A program made the position numbers and the translations under genes. The notes under the pieces are model-generated. The model had not been told where the DNA came from and ran no database searches. It saw only the letters and a list, made by a program, of their open reading frames with translations. Source: Actinophytocola algeriensis (GTDB taxonomy: Bacteria > Actinomycetota > Actinomycetes > Mycobacteriales > Pseudonocardiaceae). From it: 64,000 bases of DNA. Of the stretch, positions 16,853-24,499 are shown in pieces (position 1 is the first letter of the stretch; each line of letters begins with the position of its first letter). The stretch is taken from NCBI RefSeq assembly GCF_014203735.1, contig NZ_JACHJQ010000003.1:171326-235325 (forward strand), in the 5' to 3' direction.

Positions 16853-17731
16853 GTGGCGAGCGAATGTCCTGGTCGTGACACATGCGTCACACGTCTGCAC
16901 CAACGTTCCAGCGACGGTGTGAGGCTGACGGGACTGATGTTGCGACCGAAACATGGACGTAACGTGACCGCCGTCGTGGTGGGCCACGGATTCACCAATC
17001 ACGTCCGCAAACCGTTCGTCTTTCGCATCCTCGGGCGCCTCGCGCGGCAGCACACGGTGATCGCCCTCGACTTCCGAGGGCACGGTCGTTCCGGCGGCCG
17101 CTGCACCGCGGGGCCCGCCGAGGTCCTCGACCTCGACGCGGCCGTCCACACGGCACGGCAGCACGCCGACCACGTCGCCACGCTCGGCTTCTCCATGGGC
17201 GGCACGGTCGCGATCATGCACGCCGCCACCGGCAACCACCGGCCGGACGCCGTCGCGGCGGTCAGCGCCGCGAGTCGTTGGTGGACAAGGGACACCGAGG
17301 CCATGCGCCGCCTGTTCTGGCTGGCTGAGCAGCCGCACGGACGCGCGGCCATGCGCGCGCTGCGGGTCCGGATGGCACCGCCGCTGACGGCCATCCCGCC
17401 GTCGCCGGTCGAGGTGGTCGACCGGATCGCCCCCACCCCGGTGCTGATCGTGCACGGGACCGAGGATCATTACGTACCGGTTGACCACGCGCTGGCGCTG
17501 CACCGCGCCGGTGGCACGGAGTTGTGGGCGCTCGACGGCATGCGCCACGCGGAGACCGCGATGACACCGGAGCTGGTGGACCAGGTCGGCGACTGGCTTC
17601 ACACGAACACGGGAGCGGGAGCGAGGGAGCGGGCGCCGTCTGGACCGAGGAGCGCGCGCAGGCGCGAGGAACGAGCGCCGAGCACGCGACGAGGGAAGAC
17701 AGCGTGCTGGCGGACGAGCGAAGCGACCTGA
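16853..17731 (+). CDS. Alpha/beta hydrolase with repeat-derived C-terminal tail
   Basis: Cytoplasmic alpha/beta hydrolase of 292 aa, likely an esterase or acyl hydrolase. Visible elements are the oxyanion region [10 protein letters not shown], the nucleophile elbow GFSMGG, the acid loop HGTEDHYVP and the catalytic His in MRHAE. The last ~35 residues (from about [11 protein letters not shown]) are Arg-rich and encoded by a 76-bp dispersed repeat (17623-17698) that occurs again, inverted, at 31005-31080. The fold ends before this tail, so the original stop was probably displaced. The GTG start has an AGAAT -10-like element close by, suggesting a leaderless message. Confidence 0.82.
   Translation: MASECPGRDTCVTRLHQRSSDGVRLTGLMLRPKHGRNVTAVVVGHGFTNHVRKPFVFRILGRLARQHTVIALDFRGHGRSGGRCTAGPAEVLDLDAAVHTARQHADHVATLGFSMGGTVAIMHAATGNHRPDAVAAVSAASRWWTRDTEAMRRLFWLAEQPHGRAAMRALRVRMAPPLTAIPPSPVEVVDRIAPTPVLIVHGTEDHYVPVDHALALHRAGGTELWALDGMRHAETAMTPELVDQVGDWLHTNTGAGARERAPSGPRSARRREERAPSTRRGKTACWRTSEAT
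17623..17698 (+). repeat. 76-bp dispersed repeat, copy 1 (inside coding sequence)
   Basis: About 92% identical over 76 bp (6 differences) to the reverse complement of 31005-31080. Shared core includes GGAGCGCGCGCAGGCGCGAG. It is translated as the basic tail of the hydrolase. Rich in CGCG palindromes; no transposase is linked. Confidence 0.85.
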
Positions 17732-17755
17732 CAAACACAGAGAGCGATTGGCAGT

Positions 17756-18646
17756 ATGACCTCGATGACGCAGACACCGTCCCGGCCCGCGCCGCGCAAG
17801 CGCAGGAAGACGGTCCGCAGACTCGTCATCACCTTCGTCGTGCTGCTCGGGCTGCTGGTGGTCGCGGACTTCGGCGCCGCGGCCATGTTCGAGTACCAGG
17901 TGTCCAAGCGGGCCCGCGACCAGTTCAACCTCGCCGACGACCCGTCGGTCAAGGTCGGCGGCTTCTCGTTCCTGGCGCAGGCGATCTCCGGCGAGTACGG
18001 CCACGTCATGATCGACGCGAAGGGCGTGCCGGTCGAGGACACGCTGCGCGACCTCGAGGTGCACATCGAGCTGCGGGACGTGCAGGCACCGCTCGGTGAG
18101 CTGGTGTCCGGCTCGCTCAAGGAAGTGAAGGTCCGCGAGGTCGAGGGCCAGGTCAAGGTCAAGGCCTCGGACGTGAACCGCGCGGTCGCGGCGAACAAGA
18201 ACGCCGCGATCCGGTCCATCACGAACCTCACGATCGACCCGGTCAGCGAGCAGGACGTCGCCACCGACCCCGACGACCGCACCGACGCCCAGCAGGAGGC
18301 CGCCGAGCGCGCGGCCGAGGCGGAGATCGAGGACACCACCGCGGGCACCCGGATCTGCGCGACCGTCGACATCGGCGGCGACGAGACCGAGCTGTGCGCG
18401 TTCGGGATCATCTCCCTGGTCGACGCGAAGATGACGTTCACTCCCGGCCGTCTCGAGCTGCGGAACTCGGTGCTCGGCGCCGGCGAGCTGCCGCCGGTCC
18501 TCGACGCGGCCGCCAAGCAGGCGCTGACCTTCACCCTCGACCCCGGTGAGCTGCCGTTCACCGTCACACCGACCGCGGTCACTGTGGACTCCGGCGTACT
18601 GTCGGTGAAGGGCACCGCGAGCGACGTGGTGCTCGGCGGCCAGTAG
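17756..18646 (+). CDS. DUF2993 (LmeA-like) membrane-anchored protein
   Basis: Cell-envelope protein of 296 aa. A basic cytoplasmic start is followed by one membrane helix (LVITFVVLLGLLVVADFGAAAMF), then an extracytoplasmic DUF2993 domain (FLAQAISGEYGHVMIDAKGV, an internal acidic coil QQEAAERAAEAEIED, and FTVTPTAVTVDSGVLSVKG). DUF2993 includes mycobacterial LmeA, which supports lipomannan elongation; the fold is a lipid-binding beta sandwich. The orthologue in M. tuberculosis is Rv0817c, in the same position next to thiX. Ten bases separate it from the thioredoxin gene. Confidence 0.8.
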   Translation: MTSMTQTPSRPAPRKRRKTVRRLVITFVVLLGLLVVADFGAAAMFEYQVSKRARDQFNLADDPSVKVGGFSFLAQAISGEYGHVMIDAKGVPVEDTLRDLEVHIELRDVQAPLGELVSGSLKEVKVREVEGQVKVKASDVNRAVAANKNAAIRSITNLTIDPVSEQDVATDPDDRTDAQQEAAERAAEAEIEDTTAGTRICATVDIGGDETELCAFGIISLVDAKMTFTPGRLELRNSVLGAGELPPVLDAAAKQALTFTLDPGELPFTVTPTAVTVDSGVLSVKGTASDVVLGGQ

Positions 18647-18655
18647 GGAGCGGTC

Positions 18656-19084
18656 ATGACCGGGGTGCTGGTGCTGGTGGGCACGCTCGTGCTCGCCACC
18701 GTCGCAGGCCTGGTCATGAGGTCCCGCAACGGCCGCGTCCGCACCACCGCCGCCACTGTCGCCACCGTCGCCACCTCGGACCTGCCCGCCGACATCACCT
18801 CGGTGCTGGCGCCGGGTGGTGTGACGCTGGTCCAGTTGTCGACCACCTTCTGCGCGCCGTGCAGGCACACGCGGGTCCTGCTGTCCGACCTCGCGTCCCG
18901 CACGGACGGGCTGCACCACACCGAGCTGGACCTCACCGAGCGGCCGGAACTGGCGAAGGAGCTGGCCGTTCTCCGGACGCCGACGACGCTGGCCGTCGAC
19001 CGGTCGGGCACCGAGATCCTGCGGGTCGGCGGCGTGCCCCGGCGGGACGAGTTGCTGGCCGCGCTTCAACCCCATCTGACGTAG
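18656..19084 (+). CDS. Membrane-anchored thioredoxin-like protein
   Basis: Thioredoxin-fold protein of 142 aa with an N-terminal helix (VLVLVGTLVLATVAGLVM) and a CxxC active site in TTFCAPCRHTRVLL. The cis-Pro is in LRTPTTLAVD. It corresponds to ThiX (Rv0816c) by order and size, upstream of the sulfurtransferase operon, so it may handle thiol redox linked to sulfur transfer at the membrane; that role is inferred. Confidence 0.82.
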   Translation: MTGVLVLVGTLVLATVAGLVMRSRNGRVRTTAATVATVATSDLPADITSVLAPGGVTLVQLSTTFCAPCRHTRVLLSDLASRTDGLHHTELDLTERPELAKELAVLRTPTTLAVDRSGTEILRVGGVPRRDELLAALQPHLT

Positions 19085-19140
19085 TCCCACTACGTGGACG
19101 CCCCGCCCAGCAGCAGGGATCCGGCGGTACTGTGCTAAGC

Positions 19141-19218
19141 GTGTTCACCTTGCTGACCAGGCGCCGCGCGGTCGACTACTGCCGCGTCGACTCCAGCCTG
19201 TGTCTGGCATCTGACTGA
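19141..19218 (+). CDS. Cysteine attenuator leader peptide
   Basis: A 25-codon ORF, VFTLLTRRRAVDYCRVDSS then LCLASD, of the actinobacterial leader-peptide family with the LTRRRAVDxCRV core and C-terminal Cys codons. In mycobacteria such leaders attenuate a cysteine operon: ribosome progress through Cys codons controls access to downstream ribosome sites. Here two Cys codons precede a stop directly followed by a hairpin (19220-19254) and then the DUF4395-rhodanese-DUF1416 operon. A TACTGT -10-like hexamer (19128-19133) ends 7 bases before the GTG, so the message is probably leaderless. Confidence 0.8.
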   Translation: MFTLLTRRRAVDYCRVDSSLCLASD

Positions 19219-19219
19219 C

Positions 19220-19254
19220 CCGGACGGCCCCCTTTCTCTCTGGCCGCCGTCCGG
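19220..19254 (+). promoter_or_regulatory. Attenuator hairpin after the leader peptide
   Basis: Stem CCGGACGGC (19220-19228) / GCCGTCCGG (19246-19254) with a pyrimidine-rich loop, starting right after the leader stop. It is followed by GTCAGGAGGTG, the ribosome site of the DUF4395 gene. Likely the switch element of cysteine-dependent attenuation. Confidence 0.65.
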
Positions 19255-19289
19255 CTGGTTTCCCAGCCGTGCAGTCAGGAGGTGCCGCC

Positions 19290-19733
19290 ATGTCCGCTGG
19301 ACCATCCCGAGTCGATCCCCGAGGACCCCGCTTCGCCGCGTGGGTCACGACCGCGGTGCTCGCGGTCGTGCTGGTCACCGGGTGGTGGCCACTGCTCGCC
19401 GCGCAGGCCGTGGTGTTCGCCATCGGCGCGTTCGCCGGCTTCGGCGTCGCGCCCTACTCGATCCTCTACCGCACGTTCGTCGCGCCGAGGCTCGGGCCGA
19501 CCGACGAGCGTGAGGACACGGCCCCACTGCGGTTCGCGCAGGGCGTCGGTTTCGGGTTCGCCGTGGTGGGCGTGCTCGGCTACGCGACCGGCCTGACCGC
19601 ACTGGGCACCGTGGCGACCGCGTTCGCGCTGGCGGCGGCGTTCCTCAACGCGGCGTTCGCGTTCTGCCTCGGCTGCGAGACCTATCTGCTGATCCGTCGA
19701 TTCACCCCAACGAAGGAGAGAGCGCTCCGATGA
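19290..19733 (+). CDS. DUF4395 integral membrane protein
   Basis: Membrane protein of 147 aa with about four helices (FAAWVTTAVLAVVLVTGWWP, AVVFAIGAFAGFGVAPYSI, FAQGVGFGFAVVGVLGYATG, ATAFALAAAFLNAAFAFC). The conserved GCE motif near the C-terminus (FCLGCETYLLIRR) is typical of DUF4395. The ATG at 19290 follows a strong AGGAGG. It is first in the sulfur operon and overlaps the sulfurtransferase start by 4 bases (ATGA). It may import or relay a sulfur compound; not proven. Confidence 0.85.
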   Translation: MSAGPSRVDPRGPRFAAWVTTAVLAVVLVTGWWPLLAAQAVVFAIGAFAGFGVAPYSILYRTFVAPRLGPTDEREDTAPLRFAQGVGFGFAVVGVLGYATGLTALGTVATAFALAAAFLNAAFAFCLGCETYLLIRRFTPTKERALR

Positions 19734-20572
19734 GCCGCGAAGACGTGCTGGTCACGGCCGAATGGGCCGAGAACAACCTGGAGACCCCCGGGGTGGTGTT
19801 CGTCGAGGTCGACGAAGACACCTCCGCGTACGACGGCGGGCACATCCCCGGCGCGGTGAAGATCGACTGGAAGACCGAGCTGCAGGACGCGGTGCGCCGC
19901 GACTTCGTGGACCGCGAGGGCTTCGAGAAGCTGCTGTCCGCCAAGGGCATCGGCAACGAGGACCGCGTGGTCCTGTACGGCGGTAACAACAACTGGTTCG
20001 CCGCCTACGCGTACTGGTACTTCAAGCTGTACGGCCACCAGAACGTGCAGCTGCTCGACGGCGGCCGCAAGAAGTGGGAGCTCGACGGGCGCCCGCTGTC
20101 CTCCGACGCGGTGTCCCGCGCCGAGACCGAGTACAAGGCCCAGGAGCAGGACCCGGCGATCCGCGCGTTCCGCGACGAGGTCGTCGCGGCCATCAACGCC
20201 AAGAACCTGGTCGACGTGCGGTCGCCGGACGAGTTCTCCGGCAAGCTGCTCGCCCCCGCCCACCTGCCGCAGGAGCAGGCGCAACGCGGCGGGCACATCC
20301 CGTCGGCGATCAACGTGCCGTGGAGCAAGGCGGCCAACGAGGACGGCACGTTCCGCTCCGACGACGAGTTGCGCGAGCTGTACTCCGACGCCGGGATCGA
20401 CGAGGGCAAGGCCACCATCGCCTACTGCCGCATCGGTGAGCGCAGCTCGCACACCTGGTTCGCGCTGCACGAGCTGCTCGGCTACTCGGATGTCAAGAAC
20501 TACGACGGGTCCTGGACCGAGTACGGCTCACTCGTGGGCGTGCCGGTCGAGGTCGGCCCTGGCACCCACTGA
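19730..20572 (+). CDS. Thiosulfate sulfurtransferase (rhodanese, CysA2/SseA type)
   Basis: Two-domain rhodanese of 280 aa transferring sulfane sulfur. The N-terminal inactive rhodanese repeat contains VFVEVDEDTSAYDGGHIPGA; the C-terminal catalytic repeat has LVDVRSPDEF, GHIPSAINVPW and the active-site loop AYCRIGERSSHTWF with the catalytic Cys. It corresponds to CysA2 (Rv0815c). Coupled to DUF4395 by ATGA and followed at 22 bp by DUF1416. Probably controlled by the cysteine leader. Confidence 0.93.
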   Translation: MSREDVLVTAEWAENNLETPGVVFVEVDEDTSAYDGGHIPGAVKIDWKTELQDAVRRDFVDREGFEKLLSAKGIGNEDRVVLYGGNNNWFAAYAYWYFKLYGHQNVQLLDGGRKKWELDGRPLSSDAVSRAETEYKAQEQDPAIRAFRDEVVAAINAKNLVDVRSPDEFSGKLLAPAHLPQEQAQRGGHIPSAINVPWSKAANEDGTFRSDDELRELYSDAGIDEGKATIAYCRIGERSSHTWFALHELLGYSDVKNYDGSWTEYGSLVGVPVEVGPGTH

Positions 20573-20594
20573 AGTCCCTGAAGGAGATACGCAC

Positions 20595-20906
20595 ATGGCC
20601 AACGACGGTTGCGGGGCGCCCGAGCAGACCGCGGTGCTACCCGCCGGCATCGACCTCGGCAAGGAGATCGTGCTCGGTGGCAAGGTGACCGCGGACGGCG
20701 CGCCCGTCGGCGGCGCGTACGTCCGGCTGCTCGACGCGAGCGGCGAGTTCACCGCCGAGGTGGTGTCCTCACAGGACGGTGACTTCCGGTTCTTCGCCGC
20801 GCCGGGCCAGTGGACGGTGCGTGCGCTGCACCGTTCCGGCAATGGTGAGGCGAAGGTGACCGCCGACGGGCCCGGCCTGCACCCGGTGGCCGTGTCGGTC
20901 GCCTGA
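20595..20906 (+). CDS. DUF1416 protein (SseC-like)
   Basis: Soluble protein of 103 aa, start MANDGCGAPEQTAVLPAGID, with a predicted beta-sandwich (GGKVTADGAPVGGAYVRLLD). It matches SseC2 (Rv0814c), always encoded after the sulfurtransferase. It has one conserved Cys in the GCGAP segment that may receive or carry sulfur; activity is not established. AAGGAGAT precedes the ATG. A strong hairpin ends the operon. Confidence 0.88.
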   Translation: MANDGCGAPEQTAVLPAGIDLGKEIVLGGKVTADGAPVGGAYVRLLDASGEFTAEVVSSQDGDFRFFAAPGQWTVRALHRSGNGEAKVTADGPGLHPVAVSVA

Positions 20907-20920
20907 CGGCTCTGTGTCGA

Positions 20921-20955
20921 AACGCGGGGCGGCCTGAACTCGGCCGCCCCGCGTT
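20921..20955 (+). terminator. Hairpin terminator of the sulfur operon
   Basis: Perfect 14-bp stem AACGCGGGGCGGCC / GGCCGCCCCGCGTT with a 7-base loop, 14 bases after the DUF1416 stop. No U-tract. Confidence 0.85.
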
Positions 20956-20971
20956 GCCATATCCTCTCCGG

Positions 20972-21070
20972 GTGGAACTGTTCGTCACCCTGTCGCTGAT
21001 CGCCGCCGCCCTGGCAGGCACCGCCCTCCTCGGACGCGTGGCCGTGCGCGTCGCCGGACGACCCTCATGA
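20972..21070 (+). CDS. 32-aa membrane peptide coupled to nitrobindin
   Basis: A 32-codon ORF starting VELFVTLSLIAAALAGTALL and ending in a basic tail RVAVRVAGRPS: one membrane helix followed by positive charges. Its TGA overlaps the ATG of the nitrobindin gene (ATGA at 21067-21070), so its translation should be coupled to it. TATCCT (20960-20965) lies 6 bases upstream of the GTG, consistent with a leaderless transcript starting at this gene. It is real if coupling and hydrophobic pattern are conserved in relatives; function unknown. Confidence 0.6.
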   Translation: MELFVTLSLIAAALAGTALLGRVAVRVAGRPS

Positions 21071-21702
21071 CCACGCCTGACCAGCCCGTTCCTGGCAGCG
21101 GCGACGAGGCGGTGCGTGTCGCGGCCGAGCGCGCGAACACCACCCGCGAGCGCAACCTCCCGCAGTGGCCGGACCTGCCGATCGACGGCGACACGGCGAA
21201 CCTGCGCGAGGGCCCGAACCTGCACGACGCGCTCCTGCCACTGCTGCCGCTGATCGGTGTGTGGCGCGGCGAGGGCGAGGTCGTGTACCCGACGATCTCC
21301 GACCAGCACTTCGGGCAGCAGATCGTGTTCGCGCACGACGGCCGCCCGTTCGTGTACTACGAGAGCCGCGCGTGGCTCCTCGACGCCGACGGCAAGGTGA
21401 TCCGGCCCGCGGCCCGCGAGATGGGCTGGTGGCGCCCGCAGCCAGACGGGACGATCGAGCTGCTGCTCACGCACGCGACCGGCGTGATCGAGATCTTCTA
21501 CGGCGAGTCCCGCACGCAGACCTCGTGGGAGCTGGCCACGGACGTCACCATGCGGACGGCGTCGGCCAAGGAGGTCAACGGCGCGAAGCGCCTGTACGGC
21601 CTGGTCAACAACGGTGACCTGGCGTATGTCGAGGAACGCGCCATGGTCGGCCAGCCGCTCCAGCCCCACACCTCCGCCTACCTGCGGCGCGTCGCGGGCT
21701 GA
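21067..21702 (+). CDS. Nitrobindin-type heme protein (FABP-like, DUF1794)
   Basis: Protein of 211 aa of the FABP-like/nitrobindin family, a ten-stranded beta barrel that in the M. tuberculosis homologue Rv0813c binds heme and isomerises peroxynitrite. Visible motifs are LLPLIGVWRGEGEVVYP at the barrel mouth, FGQQIVF, and LLLTHATGVIEIFYG carrying a candidate proximal His. The N-terminal 50 residues are a flexible extension. Coupled to the 32-aa membrane peptide upstream. Its likely role is nitrosative-stress protection. Confidence 0.85.
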   Translation: MTTPDQPVPGSGDEAVRVAAERANTTRERNLPQWPDLPIDGDTANLREGPNLHDALLPLLPLIGVWRGEGEVVYPTISDQHFGQQIVFAHDGRPFVYYESRAWLLDADGKVIRPAAREMGWWRPQPDGTIELLLTHATGVIEIFYGESRTQTSWELATDVTMRTASAKEVNGAKRLYGLVNNGDLAYVEERAMVGQPLQPHTSAYLRRVAG

Positions 21703-22025
21703 CCTCCGGCACCTTCCCGTGCCTCGTCGGCGGGCTCGCGACGCCGTCCAGAGGTGGCGGCCCGTCCCCGCGCACCGGACCGCGCGGAAAGATCAACTGT
21801 GGCCCTCGCCCCCCGGAAATCCAGCGTAACGGGGCACACCGACAACGACGACGGCTCGACCACGAGTTGTCCACAGCAGACGGACTTGTCCACAGCACCG
21901 CCCCGCACCGCCCGAAACTGTCGGTCCCGTGCCGTAGCGTGGTGACCGGGGGCCGGAGGCCGCCCCACCTCACCGGTCCCGGGCTCCGATCGGGCAGCCG
22001 CGGATCCGGCACGGGAGCCAGCGGG
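21703..22025. other. 323-bp convergent intergenic region
   Basis: Lies between two convergent genes (nitrobindin and the aminotransferase) and contains no credible ORF. Its central 162 bp form element A (next entry). The flanks contain short GC-rich segments without clear terminator structure. Confidence 0.7.
21801..21962. repeat. Intergenic element A: paired outward PafBC-like promoters with DnaA-like boxes
   Basis: An element of about 162 bp with imperfect inverted ends (CCCCCCGGAAATCCAGC left; CCGGGGGCCGGAGG right). On the minus strand TTGTCGGTG (21837-21845), N8 and TACGCT (21823-21828) match the RecA-NDp/PafBC promoter motif tTGTCRGTG-N8-TAnnnT. On the plus strand CTGTCGGTC (21918-21926), N8 and TAGCGT (21935-21940) match it again. 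Two TTGTCCACA sequences (21867-21875, 21886-21894) lie between. A second copy is at 35104-35262. Confidence 0.75.
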
Positions 22026-22868
22026 TCAGTACTCCGACTCGTACAGCGCGTTCAGTTCCTTGTGCAGCGCGGAACTGTCCGGCAGCACCACCCCGTCGAG
22101 CGTGTGCACCCGCGTGATCTTCCGGACACTCGACGCCAGGAACACGGCCTCCGCGTCCTTCAGCTCCCGCACCGTCATCGGCTCGACCTTCGTCACCCAG
22201 CCCGCGCGCTCCGCGGCCCGGAACAGCGCGCCCTGCGTGGTGCCGCGGAGGATGCCGCTCGACGGTGGCGTGGTGCGCAGCGTGTTGCCGGTCGCGGTGA
22301 CCACGTTCGACGTCGGCCCTTCGAGCACCGAGCCGTCCGTCGCCACGAAGATCACCTCGTCCGCGCCGACCGACTCGGCGTGCCGGTACGCGGCCATGTT
22401 CACCGCGTAGGACAACGACTTCGCGCCCAGCAGCAGCCACGGCGCCCGCGCCACGATCTCCGGGTCGTAGCCGCGGTCCAGCAGCACCGCCGTCACCCCG
22501 GACTCGCGGGCCGCGCGCACCTTCTCGCCGATCGGCAGGCCCATCGCGTAGCCGGTCGGGCTGCCGTCGCCGAACTCCGGGCCTCGGGTGTAGACGAGCT
22601 TCAGCGCCATCTCGTCGCCGCCCTGCCAGTTGTCCAGCACCAGCTGGACGCACCGTTCCCACGCCGCGCGGTCGGGCACGGGCAGCTGCAGCATGGCGGC
22701 CGAGCGGGCGAGCCGGTCGAGGTGCGGGCCCAGCTCACGGGGCTTGCCGCCGACCACGAGGATCGTCTCGAACACGCCGTCGCCCCGGGTGATACCGAGG
22801 TCGTCGACCCGGATCAGCGGGGTCTCCGCATCGGTAACTGTCCCGTCGAGCATCACCAGCACGCGCAT
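22026..22868 (-). CDS. Class IV aminotransferase, aminodeoxychorismate lyase-like
   Basis: PLP-dependent enzyme of fold type IV, 280 aa, probably aminodeoxychorismate lyase (p-aminobenzoate for folate) or a branched-chain aminotransferase relative. The catalytic Lys is in LLLGAKSLSYAVNM; the PLP phosphate loop is in GSVLEGPTSNVV and SSGILRGTTQGAL. It starts MRVLVMLDGTVTD. The M. tuberculosis equivalent is Rv0812. It is divergent from the Fur-family gene with 33 bp between starts. Substrate is not determinable from sequence alone. Confidence 0.82.
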   Translation of the reverse strand: MRVLVMLDGTVTDAETPLIRVDDLGITRGDGVFETILVVGGKPRELGPHLDRLARSAAMLQLPVPDRAAWERCVQLVLDNWQGGDEMALKLVYTRGPEFGDGSPTGYAMGLPIGEKVRAARESGVTAVLLDRGYDPEIVARAPWLLLGAKSLSYAVNMAAYRHAESVGADEVIFVATDGSVLEGPTSNVVTATGNTLRTTPPSSGILRGTTQGALFRAAERAGWVTKVEPMTVRELKDAEAVFLASSVRKITRVHTLDGVVLPDSSALHKELNALYESEY

Positions 22869-22901
22869 GGGCAAAGCGTACGCGGGCCTACGATCGAGGT
22901 T

Positions 22902-23342
22902 GTGGAGACCAACATCCAGGAGGAACGCGCGCAGCTGAAGACCACACTGCACGAGCGGGGCATGCGGATGACACCGCAGCGCCAGCTCGTGCTCGACGCG
23001 CTGCTCGAACTGGAGCACGCCACTCCGGAACAGGTCTGCCAGCACGTGCAGCGCAGCACGCCGACGGTCAACATCACCACCGTGTACCGCACGCTCGAGC
23101 TGCTGGAGTCGCTCGGTGTCGTCCGGCACACGCACCTCGGGCACGGCGCCCCGAACTACTCCGTCCACGAGCACAAGCACGTCCACCTCGTCTGCCACCG
23201 CTGCGACCGGGTCCTCGAGGTGCCGTGCGAGGTGATGGACGACCTGCGCGGAACACTCCGCGCCCGCTTCGGGTTCGCACTTGATGCGAGCCACCTCGCG
23301 TTGTCGGGCCTGTGCGAGAACTGCCAGAAGGAGATCCCATGA
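22902..23342 (+). CDS. Fur-family metalloregulator, Nur-like
   Basis: Fur-superfamily repressor of 146 aa. The winged helix contains RMTPQRQLVLDALLEL and TVNITTVYRTLELLESLGVV (recognition helix). The dimerisation half has a His-rich metal site HEHKHVHLVCHRC and a structural zinc site formed by CHRC and CENC. The position beside YgfZ and the aminotransferase matches Streptomyces Nur (nickel) rather than iron-type Fur, but metal specificity cannot be read with certainty. The stop overlaps the YgfZ start by ATGA. Confidence 0.85.
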   Translation: METNIQEERAQLKTTLHERGMRMTPQRQLVLDALLELEHATPEQVCQHVQRSTPTVNITTVYRTLELLESLGVVRHTHLGHGAPNYSVHEHKHVHLVCHRCDRVLEVPCEVMDDLRGTLRARFGFALDASHLALSGLCENCQKEIP

Positions 23343-24409
23343 CCGCGGTCGAAGCCCCGGAAGGCTCGCCGGACGCGGGTGTGCCGTGGCACTTCGGCGA
23401 CCCGTTCGCCGAGCAGCGGACCGCCGCACGCAAGGTCGCCGTGGTCGACCGGGCCAACCGGGAGGTCATCGCGGTCACCGGGCCGGAGCGGCTGTCGTGG
23501 CTGCACCTGGTCATCTCCCAGCACATGACCGACCTCCCCGACGGCACCGTGACCGAGGCGCTGGTGCTGGACAGCCAGGGCCGCGTCGACGCGCACATGG
23601 AGGTCGCCCACCTCGGTGACACCGTGTGGCTCGACACCGACCCGGGCGCGCACGCCACGGGAGTGCGCGGCGGGCGGCAGACGCTGCTGGAGTACCTCGA
23701 GTCGATGGTGTTCTGGTCGAAGGTCGAACTGCGCGACGCGACGGCCGAGCGCGCGGTGCTGACACTGCTCGGGCCGTCGACGGACGAGGTGCTGGCCGCG
23801 GTGGGCCTGCCGGTGTCCCCTGGCGCGGTGCTGGGCTCGGACGTGATCGTCCGGCGCGGCGCGCTGGGCGTGGACCTGCTGGTGCCGCGTGCGTCCAAGA
23901 ACGACTGGTGGACCCGCCTCACCGAGGCGGGCGCGCGGCCGATGGGCAGCTGGGGTTACGAGGCGTTCCGCGTGGCGGCGGCACGGCCGCGCATGGACCT
24001 CGACACCGACGACCGCACGATCCCGCACGAGGTGGGCTGGGTGCACGTGGCGGCGCACGTCGCGAAGGGCTGCTACCGCGGCCAGGAGACCGTGTCGAAG
24101 GTGCACAACGTGGGCCGCCCGCCGCGGCGGATGCTGCTGCTGCACCTGGACGGCTCCCCGGAGGTGCTGCCGGAGACCGGCGACCCGGTACGGCACGGCG
24201 AGCGGACGGTCGGCCGGGTCGGGTCGGTGGTGCGACACCACGAGCTGGGCCCGATCGCGCTGGCGCTGGTGAAGTACTCGGTGCCGCTGGACGCGGAACT
24301 GCTCACCGGCGCGGAAGACCGCGTGGTCCAGGCCGCCATCGACCCGGACGCGGTCCCGGAGGCGACACCGGGCCTGGGTCGCGAGGCCGCCCGCCGCCTG
24401 CGCGGCTGA
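23339..24409 (+). CDS. ygfZ: YgfZ/GcvT-type folate-binding protein
   Basis: Folate-dependent iron-sulfur cluster repair factor of the YgfZ family, 356 aa. The diagnostic motif KGCYRGQE (Cys needed for function) is present, followed by TVSKVHNVGRPPRRM. The N-terminal region carries the GcvT fold (VTGPERLSWLHLVISQHMTDL). ATGA overlap with the Fur-family gene indicates cotranslation and suggests metal or oxidative control of cluster repair. Confidence 0.9.
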   Translation: MTAVEAPEGSPDAGVPWHFGDPFAEQRTAARKVAVVDRANREVIAVTGPERLSWLHLVISQHMTDLPDGTVTEALVLDSQGRVDAHMEVAHLGDTVWLDTDPGAHATGVRGGRQTLLEYLESMVFWSKVELRDATAERAVLTLLGPSTDEVLAAVGLPVSPGAVLGSDVIVRRGALGVDLLVPRASKNDWWTRLTEAGARPMGSWGYEAFRVAAARPRMDLDTDDRTIPHEVGWVHVAAHVAKGCYRGQETVSKVHNVGRPPRRMLLLHLDGSPEVLPETGDPVRHGERTVGRVGSVVRHHELGPIALALVKYSVPLDAELLTGAEDRVVQAAIDPDAVPEATPGLGREAARRLRG

Positions 24410-24499
24410 GCGAGGTCGGCTGTCCGGCGATGCCCGCGACCGGCTCGGCCGGGGTTCGAGCGCGGGAACCGGCGGCCTGGATCGCATACGATCGCGGCC

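Noticed and set aside
21867-21894. Paired TTGTCCACA boxes as part of a replication origin
   Set aside because: There are only two boxes, no AT-rich unwinding element, and no dnaA, dnaN or parAB nearby. They are kept as DnaA-like boxes within a repeated element.
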